Assembly: GCA_016709995.1 (NCBI GenBank) | Contig: JADJLQ010000001.1 | Span: 964,001 to 1,028,000, forward strand | DNA from: Saprospiraceae bacterium | GTDB taxonomy: Bacteria > Bacteroidota > Bacteroidia > Chitinophagales > Saprospiraceae | Length of the DNA: 64,000 nt | Direction of reading: 5' to 3' | In this document: positions 35,464 to 44,644 of the stretch, in pieces | Position numbering within the stretch: the stretch's first letter is position 1 | How the letters are laid out: every line of letters begins with the position of its first letter | Notes under the pieces: generated by a model | The model's database searches: none | What the model saw: only the letters and a program-made list of their open reading frames with translations | Told to the model about the DNA's origin: nothing | Made by a program: the position numbers and the translations under genes

Positions 35464-38400
35464 ATGGCTACAAAAATCAGCATCTACCACAAAACAATAT
35501 ATCACTTTGACCGGGCGGTAAAACTTTATCCTCATATTTTCAGACTAAGGCCTGCAGCACATTCAAGAACTCCAATCGAAACTTATTCCTTCAAGATCAC
35601 ACCTGAAGATCATTTCATCAATTGGCAACAAGATCCTTTTGGTAATTTCCAGGCAAGAGTGGTTTTTCCCGAAAAATCTACCTTCCTTCAGATAGAAGTC
35701 GAGCTGATCGCCAGGATGCAGGTCATCAATCCTTTTGACTTTTTTGTCGAAGAATCGGCGGACATGTTTCCATTCATTTACGATGATAGGCAGAAAAAAG
35801 AATTAAATCCTTACCTCGAGTTGGAGATGATCGGTCCCACCACCCAAAAATTTATCGAGCGATGCCGGCCAATCTCTCCACTCAAAACTATTGATTTTCT
35901 GGTAGATATCAACCGGCAGGTGTACCAGGCACTCAGCTATAATATTCGCATGGAGACCGGAGTGCAATCTTGTGACGAAACTTTGTATAAAGGGAGTGGT
36001 TCCTGTCGGGATTTTGCCTGGTTATTGGTGCAAGTACTCCGAAATTATGGATTGGCAGCCCGTTTTGTTTCTGGCTATTTGATCCAATTAACGCCCGATA
36101 TCAAATCTTTAGATGGTCCTTCTGGTCCTGAAAAAGATTTTACAGACCTTCATGCATGGACAGAAGTATACATTCCTGGGGCTGGTTGGGTTGGATTAGA
36201 TCCTACTTCTGGTCTTTTTGCCGGCGAAGGACATATCCCATTGAGTTGTAACCCCGATTATGCCAATGCTGCTCCAGTGACCGGCGCAACAGATATCTGC
36301 GATGTAAAATTTGAGTTTGAAAATCGGGTCACTCGTATTTATGAAGATCCTCGCGTCACCAAACCATATAACGATGATCAATGGGCCAAAGTCATGTCGG
36401 TGGGAGCAGTCGTAGAGCAAGACCTGGTTGACCACGAGGTAAGGCTTACTATGGGAGGTGAACCAACATTTGTATCTATAGATGATTTGGAATCTGCTGA
36501 GTGGAATACTGAAGCTGATGGCCCACTAAAAAGAAAGCTTGCTTATGATCTGGCCAATCGATTAAAATCCCGATTTGCTCATGGCGGTTTGTTGCATTTT
36601 GGCCAAGGAAAATGGTATCCCGGGGAGCTTTTGCCAAGGTGGCAATATGGGCTTTATTGGAGGAAAGATGGATTGCCTATCTGGAATAACGAAGCCCTGG
36701 TGGCAAAAGAGGGTCAAACCCCCTATACGTTTCAACATGCTGAAATATTCATCCAGGAATTGACCAGCCAGCTCGATATTGCACCTTCGTTTACACTGCC
36801 TGCTTACGAAGATCCTATTTATTGGGCACTTGAAGAAGGTAAACTCCCTCCCGAGGTTGACCCTCTGAAAACGAATCTGAAAGACTCCATTCAAAGGCAT
36901 ACGCTCGCTCAAATATTGGAGAAAGGCTTGAACAATCCAGCAGGATTTATATTACCCTTAAAATGGAGTTTAGAAGAGGCCAAATGGAACTCTTGTGCAT
37001 GGACTTTCCGGCGAAAAAATTGTTTCCTTATCCCTGGCAATTCTCCTTTAGGTTTAAGGCTACCCCTGGAGTCTCTTCCCAAAACCACAACCAAAACTGC
37101 TCAAATCATTTTACCCAGAAGCCCTTTCGAAGAAGTACCTGATCTTGCTCTATCTCTTTTAATCAAAAGCAACGTTGCAGCCATCGATGAGCCGGATTTA
37201 ACTTCCAGTGAAATAGTCGAAACTTTCACCATGGCATTGTGCATCCAGGAAAGACAAGGCATAATATACGTGTTCTTGCCACCGGTAGATCATCTTGAAC
37301 AATATCTTGAACTGATAGCGCATATTGAACACATATCCAGTAGATTATCCATGCCGGTTAGAATCGAAGGCTACACACCTCCTGCTGATAATAGATTGGA
37401 GAAATTAATGGTGACTCCAGACCCCGGAGTCATAGAAGTAAATGTGCATCCTACCCAAACCTGGCAACAACTGGTTGATAATACCACCGCCTTATACGAA
37501 GAAGCATTTTTGGCAAGACTTGGTACAGAAAAATTTATGGTGGATGGTCGACATACAGGCACAGGTGGAGGCAATCATGTGACATTAGGTGGAATCACTC
37601 CTGCCGACAGCCCTTTTTTGCGTAGACCTGACCTGTTGCGAAGTTTGATTACTTACTGGCAGCACCACCCCGCTTTGAGCTATTTATTCGCAGGTCCATT
37701 TATAGGTCCTACCAGCCAGGCACCCAGGGTTGACGAAGGCCGTGACGAAAGATTATATGAACTGGAGATCGCTTTTGAGCAGATTCCTGACCATGGACCA
37801 GTCCCTTTCTGGTTGGTTGACAGGATTTTTCGAAACTTATTGGTTGATATCACAGGCAATACTCATCGGGCTGAGTTTTGTATTGATAAGCTGTATTCGC
37901 CTGATTCCAATACAGGCAGATTGGGTATACTGGAAATGCGTGCATTTGATATGCCCCCGCACAAACAGATGAGCCTGGTGCAAACCTTGATGGTCAGAGC
38001 ACTGGTGGCCAAATTTTGGAAAAATCCCTATAAGAAAAAACTCATCCGATGGGGTACAGAATTGCACGACAAATTCCTATTGCCGCATTTTGCCTATATC
38101 GACATGATTGATGTGGTCAATGATCTTAAAGATGCAGGATACGCTTTTGACATCTCCTGGTTTGACCCTTTTTTCGAATTTAGATTTCCGCATTATGGTA
38201 GCATCACCGTGGACGGCATTCATCTGGAAATCCGTCTTGGTATCGAACCCTGGCATGTGCTCGGCGAAGAGCTCTCCAATGCCGGGACTGCCCGATTTGT
38301 AGATTCCTCCCTTGAAAGGATCCAGGTCAAAATATCAGGCATGGTGCCTGGCAGACATATATTACTTTGCAATGGATGCCGTACGCCACTTAGAACTACA

Positions 38401-38826
38401 GGTATCAAAGGCGAGTATGTAGCTGGTGTCCGATACAAAGCCTGGAATCCTCCATCTGCACTTCATCCTAAGATTGGTGTAGATGCCCCGCTGACATTTG
38501 ACATCCTCGATCTGTGGAATAATAAAATCATAGGAGGTTGCAAATATTTTGTTAGTCATCCGGGAGGACGGAGTTTTGATACCTATCCAATCAACAGTTA
38601 TGAAGCAGAGTCCAGAAAAATCAGTCGCTTTTGGGAATTTGGGCAGACCCCATCATCCTCTCTGGAACAAACAGCTCCAGTGATTTTTACACCCGGCGTA
38701 TCGAGATTTGTGGCAGAAAACAAAACCAATCTCAAAGCAGGGACACCCTTAGAGATCATCAATCCAGAGTATCCCAACACCCTGGATCTAAGGCGTTATT
38801 GGTTAGCTCATCCTCCTCAATTGTAG
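35464..38826 (+). CDS. Transglutaminase-DUF2126 fusion protein
   Basis: 1120 residues. Residues 1-85 are the bacterial transglutaminase N-terminal strand domain (ISIYHKTIYHFDRAVKLYPH). The transglutaminase-like core follows, with Cys in GSGSCRDFAWLLVQVL (about 180), His in DLHAWTEVYIPGAGW and Asp in VGLDPTSG. From about 300 to the end is DUF2126, with MGGEPTFVSIDD, RHTGTGGGNHVTLGG (about 695-709) and FRFPHYGSI. I recall DUF2126 being placed with glutamine-synthetase/GCS-like carboxylate-amine ligases. With the ATP-grasp/alpha-E protein and second transglutaminase downstream it forms a conserved cluster predicted to make or cut an isopeptide. The product is unknown. Confidence 0.9.
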   Translation: MATKISIYHKTIYHFDRAVKLYPHIFRLRPAAHSRTPIETYSFKITPEDHFINWQQDPFGNFQARVVFPEKSTFLQIEVELIARMQVINPFDFFVEESADMFPFIYDDRQKKELNPYLELEMIGPTTQKFIERCRPISPLKTIDFLVDINRQVYQALSYNIRMETGVQSCDETLYKGSGSCRDFAWLLVQVLRNYGLAARFVSGYLIQLTPDIKSLDGPSGPEKDFTDLHAWTEVYIPGAGWVGLDPTSGLFAGEGHIPLSCNPDYANAAPVTGATDICDVKFEFENRVTRIYEDPRVTKPYNDDQWAKVMSVGAVVEQDLVDHEVRLTMGGEPTFVSIDDLESAEWNTEADGPLKRKLAYDLANRLKSRFAHGGLLHFGQGKWYPGELLPRWQYGLYWRKDGLPIWNNEALVAKEGQTPYTFQHAEIFIQELTSQLDIAPSFTLPAYEDPIYWALEEGKLPPEVDPLKTNLKDSIQRHTLAQILEKGLNNPAGFILPLKWSLEEAKWNSCAWTFRRKNCFLIPGNSPLGLRLPLESLPKTTTKTAQIILPRSPFEEVPDLALSLLIKSNVAAIDEPDLTSSEIVETFTMALCIQERQGIIYVFLPPVDHLEQYLELIAHIEHISSRLSMPVRIEGYTPPADNRLEKLMVTPDPGVIEVNVHPTQTWQQLVDNTTALYEEAFLARLGTEKFMVDGRHTGTGGGNHVTLGGITPADSPFLRRPDLLRSLITYWQHHPALSYLFAGPFIGPTSQAPRVDEGRDERLYELEIAFEQIPDHGPVPFWLVDRIFRNLLVDITGNTHRAEFCIDKLYSPDSNTGRLGILEMRAFDMPPHKQMSLVQTLMVRALVAKFWKNPYKKKLIRWGTELHDKFLLPHFAYIDMIDVVNDLKDAGYAFDISWFDPFFEFRFPHYGSITVDGIHLEIRLGIEPWHVLGEELSNAGTARFVDSSLERIQVKISGMVPGRHILLCNGCRTPLRTTGIKGEYVAGVRYKAWNPPSALHPKIGVDAPLTFDILDLWNNKIIGGCKYFVSHPGGRSFDTYPINSYEAESRKISRFWEFGQTPSSSLEQTAPVIFTPGVSRFVAENKTNLKAGTPLEIINPEYPNTLDLRRYWLAHPPQL

Positions 38827-38912
38827 GGTCAAAGCAATAAATTAGATTATTTTTGTTTGCATTAAAATAAAAACTAACAGCTATCCAATTTGCAGAAAAA
38901 ATATCGACCCGA

Positions 38913-41450
38913 TTGCTCACTGATTATGTAGCCAATCTTTCAACTTATGACGAAGTCATCGATCAAAACGGTGATGTAAAACCATATTGGAAATCGTATT
39001 TTGATAAGTTAGACCTCATTGGACTCCAGGAACTTGGCCTTCGAAACCAGGAGATCGTCGAAAAGCTCAAAGAAAACGGCGTCACCTACAATGTATATGA
39101 TGCTGAAAATGGCATGAACCGACCCTGGAAACTGGATCCAATCCCTTTTCTGGTTCACCAACAGGAATGGCATAAAATTGAAGCAGCCATCATCCAAAGG
39201 GCACACTTGCTTGATTTGATTTTAAAGGACATTTATGGACCACAATCATTGGTCAAAAACTCGATTATCCCTCCGGAATTGGTATTTGACAATGCGGGCT
39301 ATTTGCTGCCTTGTTTTAATAAAAATGCGAAACAATCTCCCAGACTTTCGCTGTATGGTTGTGATATGGCTCGAGGACCTGATCATAATATGTGGTTATT
39401 AGACAACCGTACTTCGTCACCTTCAGGCACAGGGTACACTTTGGAAAATAGAACGGTGATTAGTCAGATATTTCCAGATATTCATGCCAATACGTTTAAG
39501 CAAAGTCTGGCCCCGTTTTTCAATCAATTACAACACTCCATCAGTAATTTTGAGGGGCCTGCCAGTGAAAATGCTCATACTGTCTTCCTGACTCCTGGTC
39601 CTGGCAATGAAACTTATTTTGAGCACGTATATTTGTCTACTTACCTGGGATATACCCTGGTGCAAGGATCAGATCTCCTTGTGCGGGATGGATATGTTTG
39701 GCTTAAAACCATTGAAAAACTCTCCCGGGTGGATGTCATCATAAGAAGAGTGGATGATGCCTGGTGTGACCCACTGGAGCTCAGAGAAGACTCGCTGTTG
39801 GGTATTCCCGGCTTGCTCCAGGTGGTGAGGTCCGGCAAAGTATCTGTGATCAATCCTATTGGTGCAGGGGTATTGGAAAATCACGGTTTGCTGGCGTTTA
39901 TGGAAAATGCATGCAAGCACTTCCTTAACGAGCCATTATTGATGAATTCGATAGCGACCTGGTGGTGTGGTCAGGAAAAAGAATTAGACTTCGTCGTTGC
40001 CAACCTGCACCGGCTGATTATCAAAAAAGTTAATAGAAAAAAAGGATTTAAATCCATTTACGGTCGTACACTTTCAAAAGATGAGCTTTCAAAATTAGCC
40101 TCTATGCTTCGTCAGCATCCAACCGAGTATGTGGCTCAGGAAGAAGTCAGTCTATCCACTACCCCTTCCCTTATTGATGGCAAAATAGTGCCGCGACTGG
40201 CTGCTTTGCGTTCGTATGCAGTATTTGATGGTCAGGATTATAAGGTAATGCAAGGAGGACTTACCCGAAGCTCACCGGTGCAAGACAAATTTGTCATCTC
40301 CAATCAATTGGGTGGTCTGTCAAAAGATACCTGGGTGGTGACTGACCAGGCATCTTCCGTTTTGGATCACAGTGTGTCGAAGACATCGCTTATCAAAGAA
40401 CAAATCCACGCGTTACCGAGCAGGACTGCTGAAAATTTGTTTTGGGTTGGTAGATTGTATGAACGTACGTTAGCTTTTACCAATTTTCTACGGATAGTCA
40501 TAGATCGGCTTAATAATGCAAATTATCAATCAGAGCATCAATCAGAATATATCACCCTTATTTTAAAAGCAGTTACTCACCTGTCCAATACTTACCCGGG
40601 TTTTACAGATGAAGATTCAGAGATACAACTCCAACCTTTTAATGAAATTTTTTCATTGATCACCGATCAGCGAAGATCCGGCTCTGTTAGTTATGATTTG
40701 AGGTCGTTGATCGAAACCATCCATGTGGTGAGTGATAAATGGAATAACGATTCCAGCAGGATCATTGCTTTGCTGAGAGATACGCTTCAGTATCTTCTGA
40801 GAGCAAACCCTGCCAATATGAATAAATTGACTCACAGTCTTGAAAAACTAAATATTCGATTACTGGCTTTTTATGGCAATATATCATCCACTTTTTTGAG
40901 AGATCATGGTTTTTATTTGCTGGAGACAGGAATTTACATCGAAAGGATCCAGGGCTTGATATCTGTCATCAGATCTTCATTTAGCTTCAAACAATCAGAT
41001 GCCGCTGAGCATGAATTAGTAGAAGTGGTCTTAGAAAATCATCATCTTATAGCCCACTATCGAAATCTCTATAAATCCCATCTCAGTCTTTCTACGAGCC
41101 TCAGAATGATATTGCTCGATAGTCACTTGCCATTCACCCTTTCTTATCAATTGGACATGTTAGCTGATTGCCTCTCCAAGCTGCCTAAAAACAAAGATGA
41201 ATACGGGCTCAGTAAGGCGGAGAAAAATGTACTCGAAGCCAATACCTTGATCAAATTATCTGACATTGACTTATTGATCCAATACGAAGAGATCTCTGAG
41301 TACAGGCCAGCCCTGGATAAATTGCTCTCAAAAGTTTATAGTCTTATATCTGCTGTTACAAATCAACTGACTAGTCAGTATTTTAATCATTCTACTTTTC
41401 ACCATACTTCCATGGAGTCGGAGGATATCTCAGAGACAGATGCGATATAA
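38913..41450 (+). CDS. Circularly permuted ATP-grasp plus alpha-E domain protein
   Basis: About 845 residues from TTG at 38913; no ATG is in frame between a stop at 38868 and this point, so the true start is uncertain. Residues about 1-470 are the circularly permuted ATP-grasp type 2 domain, with FDNAGYLLPCF, LYGCDMARGPDHNMWLLDNR, FLTPGPGNETYFEHVYLSTY, RRVDDAWCDPLELRE and INPIGAGVLENHG. Residues about 495-820 are the helical alpha-E domain (SRTAENLFWVGRLYERTLAF). Families like this ligate a carboxylate to an amine. It overlaps the second transglutaminase gene by 11 bases. Confidence 0.88.
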   Translation: MLTDYVANLSTYDEVIDQNGDVKPYWKSYFDKLDLIGLQELGLRNQEIVEKLKENGVTYNVYDAENGMNRPWKLDPIPFLVHQQEWHKIEAAIIQRAHLLDLILKDIYGPQSLVKNSIIPPELVFDNAGYLLPCFNKNAKQSPRLSLYGCDMARGPDHNMWLLDNRTSSPSGTGYTLENRTVISQIFPDIHANTFKQSLAPFFNQLQHSISNFEGPASENAHTVFLTPGPGNETYFEHVYLSTYLGYTLVQGSDLLVRDGYVWLKTIEKLSRVDVIIRRVDDAWCDPLELREDSLLGIPGLLQVVRSGKVSVINPIGAGVLENHGLLAFMENACKHFLNEPLLMNSIATWWCGQEKELDFVVANLHRLIIKKVNRKKGFKSIYGRTLSKDELSKLASMLRQHPTEYVAQEEVSLSTTPSLIDGKIVPRLAALRSYAVFDGQDYKVMQGGLTRSSPVQDKFVISNQLGGLSKDTWVVTDQASSVLDHSVSKTSLIKEQIHALPSRTAENLFWVGRLYERTLAFTNFLRIVIDRLNNANYQSEHQSEYITLILKAVTHLSNTYPGFTDEDSEIQLQPFNEIFSLITDQRRSGSVSYDLRSLIETIHVVSDKWNNDSSRIIALLRDTLQYLLRANPANMNKLTHSLEKLNIRLLAFYGNISSTFLRDHGFYLLETGIYIERIQGLISVIRSSFSFKQSDAAEHELVEVVLENHHLIAHYRNLYKSHLSLSTSLRMILLDSHLPFTLSYQLDMLADCLSKLPKNKDEYGLSKAEKNVLEANTLIKLSDIDLLIQYEEISEYRPALDKLLSKVYSLISAVTNQLTSQYFNHSTFHHTSMESEDISETDAI

Positions 41451-42306
41451 ATTAAAACACCTTACTACTTACACTTATGATCACCCCGTAGACAATTACC
41501 ATGGTGTGTTTTGCCTTCAGCCCCTCAATTTAAAAAATCAAATCTGCCATTCTTTTCAATTGCTGGTCAATCCTATTCCCAACTCGATTACATCCAGGTC
41601 GGATTATTTTGGAAACACTAAACATTATTTTTCATTGCATGAAGCGCATAAAAAACTGGAAGTGACCTCTATTAGTGAGGTGGAGGTCATCTCTATGCCC
41701 CCCTTGTTGATCAATTCCATTTCCTATCTTGATGCCAAAGGTTTGTTCCAGCAGGATACTGCATTAAGAATAGAATTGCTCCAATTTATGCTTCCTTCAA
41801 GATTCACCCAATGGAACGAAGATGTTATCGCATTTGCCCATTCCTGCTTTCCCACTGATGTTACATTGTATGAAGGCGCCAGAAGCTTGTGCCAGAAAAT
41901 TTTCACTGAATTTGAGTTTAAATCCGGATTCTCCACGATAAATACACCGATAGAGACTATTCTCCGGGAGAAAAAAGGTGTTTGCCAGGACTTTACTCAT
42001 CTGGCTATAGCATGTCTCAGGAGCTTGGGGCTGGCTGCCAAATACGTGAGCGGGTATCTCGAAACCAAACCGCCTCCAGGCAAAGAAAAACTCCAGGGTA
42101 CTGATGCTTCTCATGCCTGGCTGGCAGTCTATATCCCGGATATGGGATGGATAGAATTTGATCCAACCAATAATTTGATTCCGACTGACCGACATATCAG
42201 GACCGGCTTTGGCAGGGATTATAGTGACATCGCTCCTGTAAAAGGCATTTATTTTGGTGCAGGTGACCAAAAAATAAAAGTGGAAGTAGATGTCCTACCC
42301 TTGTAA
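41440..42306 (+). CDS. Transglutaminase-like protein
   Basis: 288 residues. An N-terminal transglutaminase strand domain (MRYKLKHLTTYTYDHPVDNY) precedes the catalytic core: Cys in EKKGVCQDFTHLAIACLRSL (about 182), His in DASHAWLAVYIPDMGW (about 225) and Asp in IEFDPTNNL (about 241). It is the third gene of the cluster, overlapping the ATP-grasp gene by 11 bases. Such proteins in this context are thought to act as peptidases or amidases on the ligase product rather than as cross-linkers. No signal peptide is present. Confidence 0.92.
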   Translation: MRYKLKHLTTYTYDHPVDNYHGVFCLQPLNLKNQICHSFQLLVNPIPNSITSRSDYFGNTKHYFSLHEAHKKLEVTSISEVEVISMPPLLINSISYLDAKGLFQQDTALRIELLQFMLPSRFTQWNEDVIAFAHSCFPTDVTLYEGARSLCQKIFTEFEFKSGFSTINTPIETILREKKGVCQDFTHLAIACLRSLGLAAKYVSGYLETKPPPGKEKLQGTDASHAWLAVYIPDMGWIEFDPTNNLIPTDRHIRTGFGRDYSDIAPVKGIYFGAGDQKIKVEVDVLPL

Positions 42307-42414
42307 TTACGGTTTGTCCACCATTTACATCACTCCTGCCTTTTTGTTATTTCCAATATTCGTATATTATAAATAAAAATATTTCACTAGCGAAACTAAT
42401 TTCAACAAATCTTC

Positions 42415-42422
42415 TATATTTG
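42415..42422 (+). promoter_or_regulatory. -7 box TATATTTG of the aromatic operon
   Basis: Exact TAnnTTTG match, eight bases before the leader-peptide ATG at 42431. Transcription would start at or just before that ATG, so the leader peptide would be translated from a leaderless or nearly leaderless mRNA. Confidence 0.55.
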
Positions 42423-42430
42423 TGCCCGTG

Positions 42431-42499
42431 ATGAAACAATCTTATTTTGGTTTTTATTTTAGCTACTATTTTATACATAGTAGGATGACCAAAGTTTGA
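42431..42499 (+). CDS. Phe/Tyr-rich leader peptide of aromatic operon
   Basis: A 22-codon frame with start ATG and stop TGA at 42497. Residues 5-14 read YFGFYFSYYF: four Phe and four Tyr in ten codons. It lies after a -7 promoter box and 26 bases before a strong terminator hairpin, upstream of prephenate dehydratase and tyrosine-branch genes. This is the classic layout of an amino-acid leader peptide: ribosomes stall on Phe/Tyr codons when the charged tRNAs are scarce, and the terminator then fails to form. The sequence evidence is strong; the regulatory effect is inferred. Confidence 0.85.
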   Translation: MKQSYFGFYFSYYFIHSRMTKV

Positions 42500-42524
42500 T
42501 CTGATACCATCAAAAGAAATAAAC

Positions 42525-42567
42525 TGAAGGGAGTCCTTGAAAAATCGAGGCTCCCTTCATTTTTTTT
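42525..42567 (+). terminator. Attenuator terminator before prephenate dehydratase gene
   Basis: The arms TGAAGGGAG (42525-42533) and CTCCCTTCA (42551-42559) pair perfectly. The stem extends inward as CCT/AGG past one bulged T, and is followed by eight T residues (42560-42567). It sits between the leader peptide and the first structural gene, so it must be conditional. A competing hairpin TTTGAT (42495-42500) / ATCAAA (42509-42514) overlaps the leader stop codon. Confidence 0.85.
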
Positions 42568-42586
42568 ATGCATTGACTAATACTTT

Positions 42587-43477
42587 ATGAGTAAAGAAAA
42601 TACGGATACGAAGAAACCTCAGCCCTCTCCACTCAACGGCGTGCTGAGAGTTGCTATACAGGGATATAAAGGTGCTTTTCATGACATCGCTGTGCGAAAA
42701 TACTTTGGAGACCATGACATCGAAGTGATGGAAATAGACACCTTTGACAAAGTCGTCGACATGGTCAAGCATCGTGAGGTACATTTTGGTGCCATGGCGA
42801 TTGAAAATACAATATATGGCATGTTGATGCCCAATTTTAATCTACTCAATAGGTCCAATATATTTATAGATGGAGAAGTCTACCTGCGCATCAAACAAAA
42901 CCTGATAGGCTGGCCTGGAACACGTGTAGAAGATTTAAAAGAAGTCTATTCCCATCCCATTGCTATCGAACAATGCAGAGCGTATTTCAAAGCCTATCCT
43001 CATATCAAACTTATCGAAAGTGTCGATACAGCCTTAAGTGTCCGTGAAGTGAAAGAAAAAAGAATCAAAACCAAAGGGGCTATAGGAAGCTCACTTGCAG
43101 CAGATTTGTATGGCCTCGATATTTTGGCCCCAGCTATAGAAACCAACAAGAAAAACTTTACCCGTTTTTTAATCCTCGAGAAAAAATCTAAAGCTGCTCC
43201 TGAGCCTGGTTCTAACAAAGCATCCATCATTCTGACAGTACTGGATCAGTTCGGTAGCCTTCACAAAGTCCTGTCCGAACTGGCGATTCGCAAAGCTAAT
43301 CTCACTAAAATCCAATCTATCCCCATCTTAGGCAAACCTTTTGAGTATGCTTTTTGGATAGACCTGGTAGGGGAAGATCAAAAGCATCTCAACGAAGCCA
43401 TAGACAGTGTAAGATCCTTGTCCCACGAAGTTAAAATCTTAGGCCTATACCCAAAAGGAAAACACTATGATCATTGA
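42587..43477 (+). CDS. pheA: Prephenate dehydratase
   Basis: 296 residues. The catalytic lobes show RVAIQGYKGAFHDIAVRKYF, FGAMAIENTIYGML and the TRF motif in NKKNFTRFLILEK (about 200). The C-terminal ACT domain reads GSLHKVLSELAIRKANLTKI, where GSLHKVL matches the Phe-binding GALxxxL; the usual ESRP is replaced by KIQSIP, as I recall for Bacteroidota PDTs. It makes phenylpyruvate from prephenate and is probably feedback-inhibited by Phe. It has no fused chorismate mutase, which instead lies on the DAHP synthase. It overlaps the aminotransferase gene by 11 bases. Confidence 0.93.
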   Translation: MSKENTDTKKPQPSPLNGVLRVAIQGYKGAFHDIAVRKYFGDHDIEVMEIDTFDKVVDMVKHREVHFGAMAIENTIYGMLMPNFNLLNRSNIFIDGEVYLRIKQNLIGWPGTRVEDLKEVYSHPIAIEQCRAYFKAYPHIKLIESVDTALSVREVKEKRIKTKGAIGSSLAADLYGLDILAPAIETNKKNFTRFLILEKKSKAAPEPGSNKASIILTVLDQFGSLHKVLSELAIRKANLTKIQSIPILGKPFEYAFWIDLVGEDQKHLNEAIDSVRSLSHEVKILGLYPKGKHYDH

Positions 43478-44636
43478 ACCTTCTCATAGAATCGCTACCG
43501 TCGAAGAATACTATTTTTCGACCAAACTCAAGCAGATCGCGCAGATGCGCGCGCAAGGGGCTGAGATTATCAACCTGGGTATAGGGTCTCCGGATCTGCC
43601 ACCACACCCTGAGGTGATCGAGACTTTGAATACCTGGGCTCATAAGCCCGATGCTCATGGCTATCAGAGTTATCAAGGCAGACCTGAGTTACGCAAAGCC
43701 ATGGCCGATTTTTACAAAAAATATTTCCATACTGAGCTAAATCCAGACTCGGAGATACTACCTCTGATTGGATCCAAAGAAGGTATCATGCACATCTGCA
43801 TGGCGTTTCTCAATCCTGGCGATAAAGTATTGGTGCCTGACCCTGGTTATCCGACTTATAGTGCCGCCATCAAACTGGCAGGTGCCACACCTATATATTA
43901 CGATCTGTCACCTGACAAAGAATGGCGATTAGATCTGGATGACCTGGCCCATGTACAACCCGGTGAATACAAAATGATGTGGATCAATTATCCACATATG
44001 CCTACGGGCCAATCTGCAGATAAACCTTTTCTCGAAAAATTATTGGCCTGGGCCAGACAAAAAAATATCATTCTGTGTAATGACAATCCATACAGTTTTG
44101 TACTCAATGAGGACTATATCTCCCTCTTATCGATCGAAGGCGCCAAAGACCAGGCCATAGAACTCAACTCAATGAGTAAGGCCCAGAATATGGCTGGGTG
44201 GAGAGTTGGCATGGTCGCTACCAATAAGACCTGGATCGACTACATCCTGCGGTTTAAAAGCAATATGGATAGTGGCATGTTTTTACCTATGCAGATGGCT
44301 GCCGTCAAAGCTTTACAATTGGGTGATGATTGGTATCAACAGCTCAATCTGATCTATTATGAGCGTAAACGGCATGCCTGTCGCATTTTGGACTTTCTTG
44401 GTTGTACTTACCAGGCAGATCAAAAAGGTATGTTTCTATGGGCTAAGGTTCCTGATAATATCAAAGATGGTTATGAACTGAGTGATCGTATCCTCGCGGA
44501 CCACCACGTATTTATTACTCCCGGTGGCATCTTTGGTAAAAATGGATTACACTACGTGAGAATATCTTTATGTACTACGACGGACATTTTTGACCAGGCT
44601 TATAATAGAATTGAATCACAACACAAACAATCGTAA
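43467..44636 (+). CDS. Class I/II aminotransferase (aromatic branch)
   Basis: 389 residues of PLP fold type I. It reads INLGIGSPDLPPHPEVIETL, HGYQSYQGRPELRKAMADFY, VPDPGYPTYSAAIKLAG, and INYPHMPTGQSADKPFLEKL in place of the usual NPNNPTG. The Schiff-base Lys is in SMSKAQNMAGWRVGMV (about 236). Its place between prephenate dehydratase and prephenate dehydrogenase suggests that it transaminates phenylpyruvate and hydroxyphenylpyruvate, or prephenate, to the aromatic amino acids. That role is inferred from context. Confidence 0.9.
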   Translation: MIIEPSHRIATVEEYYFSTKLKQIAQMRAQGAEIINLGIGSPDLPPHPEVIETLNTWAHKPDAHGYQSYQGRPELRKAMADFYKKYFHTELNPDSEILPLIGSKEGIMHICMAFLNPGDKVLVPDPGYPTYSAAIKLAGATPIYYDLSPDKEWRLDLDDLAHVQPGEYKMMWINYPHMPTGQSADKPFLEKLLAWARQKNIILCNDNPYSFVLNEDYISLLSIEGAKDQAIELNSMSKAQNMAGWRVGMVATNKTWIDYILRFKSNMDSGMFLPMQMAAVKALQLGDDWYQQLNLIYYERKRHACRILDFLGCTYQADQKGMFLWAKVPDNIKDGYELSDRILADHHVFITPGGIFGKNGLHYVRISLCTTTDIFDQAYNRIESQHKQS

Positions 44637-44644
44637 TAAAAAGT

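Noticed and set aside
41797..42270. 157-codon minus-strand open frame
   Set aside because: Lies fully inside the well-supported transglutaminase gene on the plus strand and has no family features.
43467..43477. Eleven-base overlap of pheA and aminotransferase as possible frameshift fusion
   Set aside because: Both proteins are full length with normal ends; this is ordinary operon overlap.
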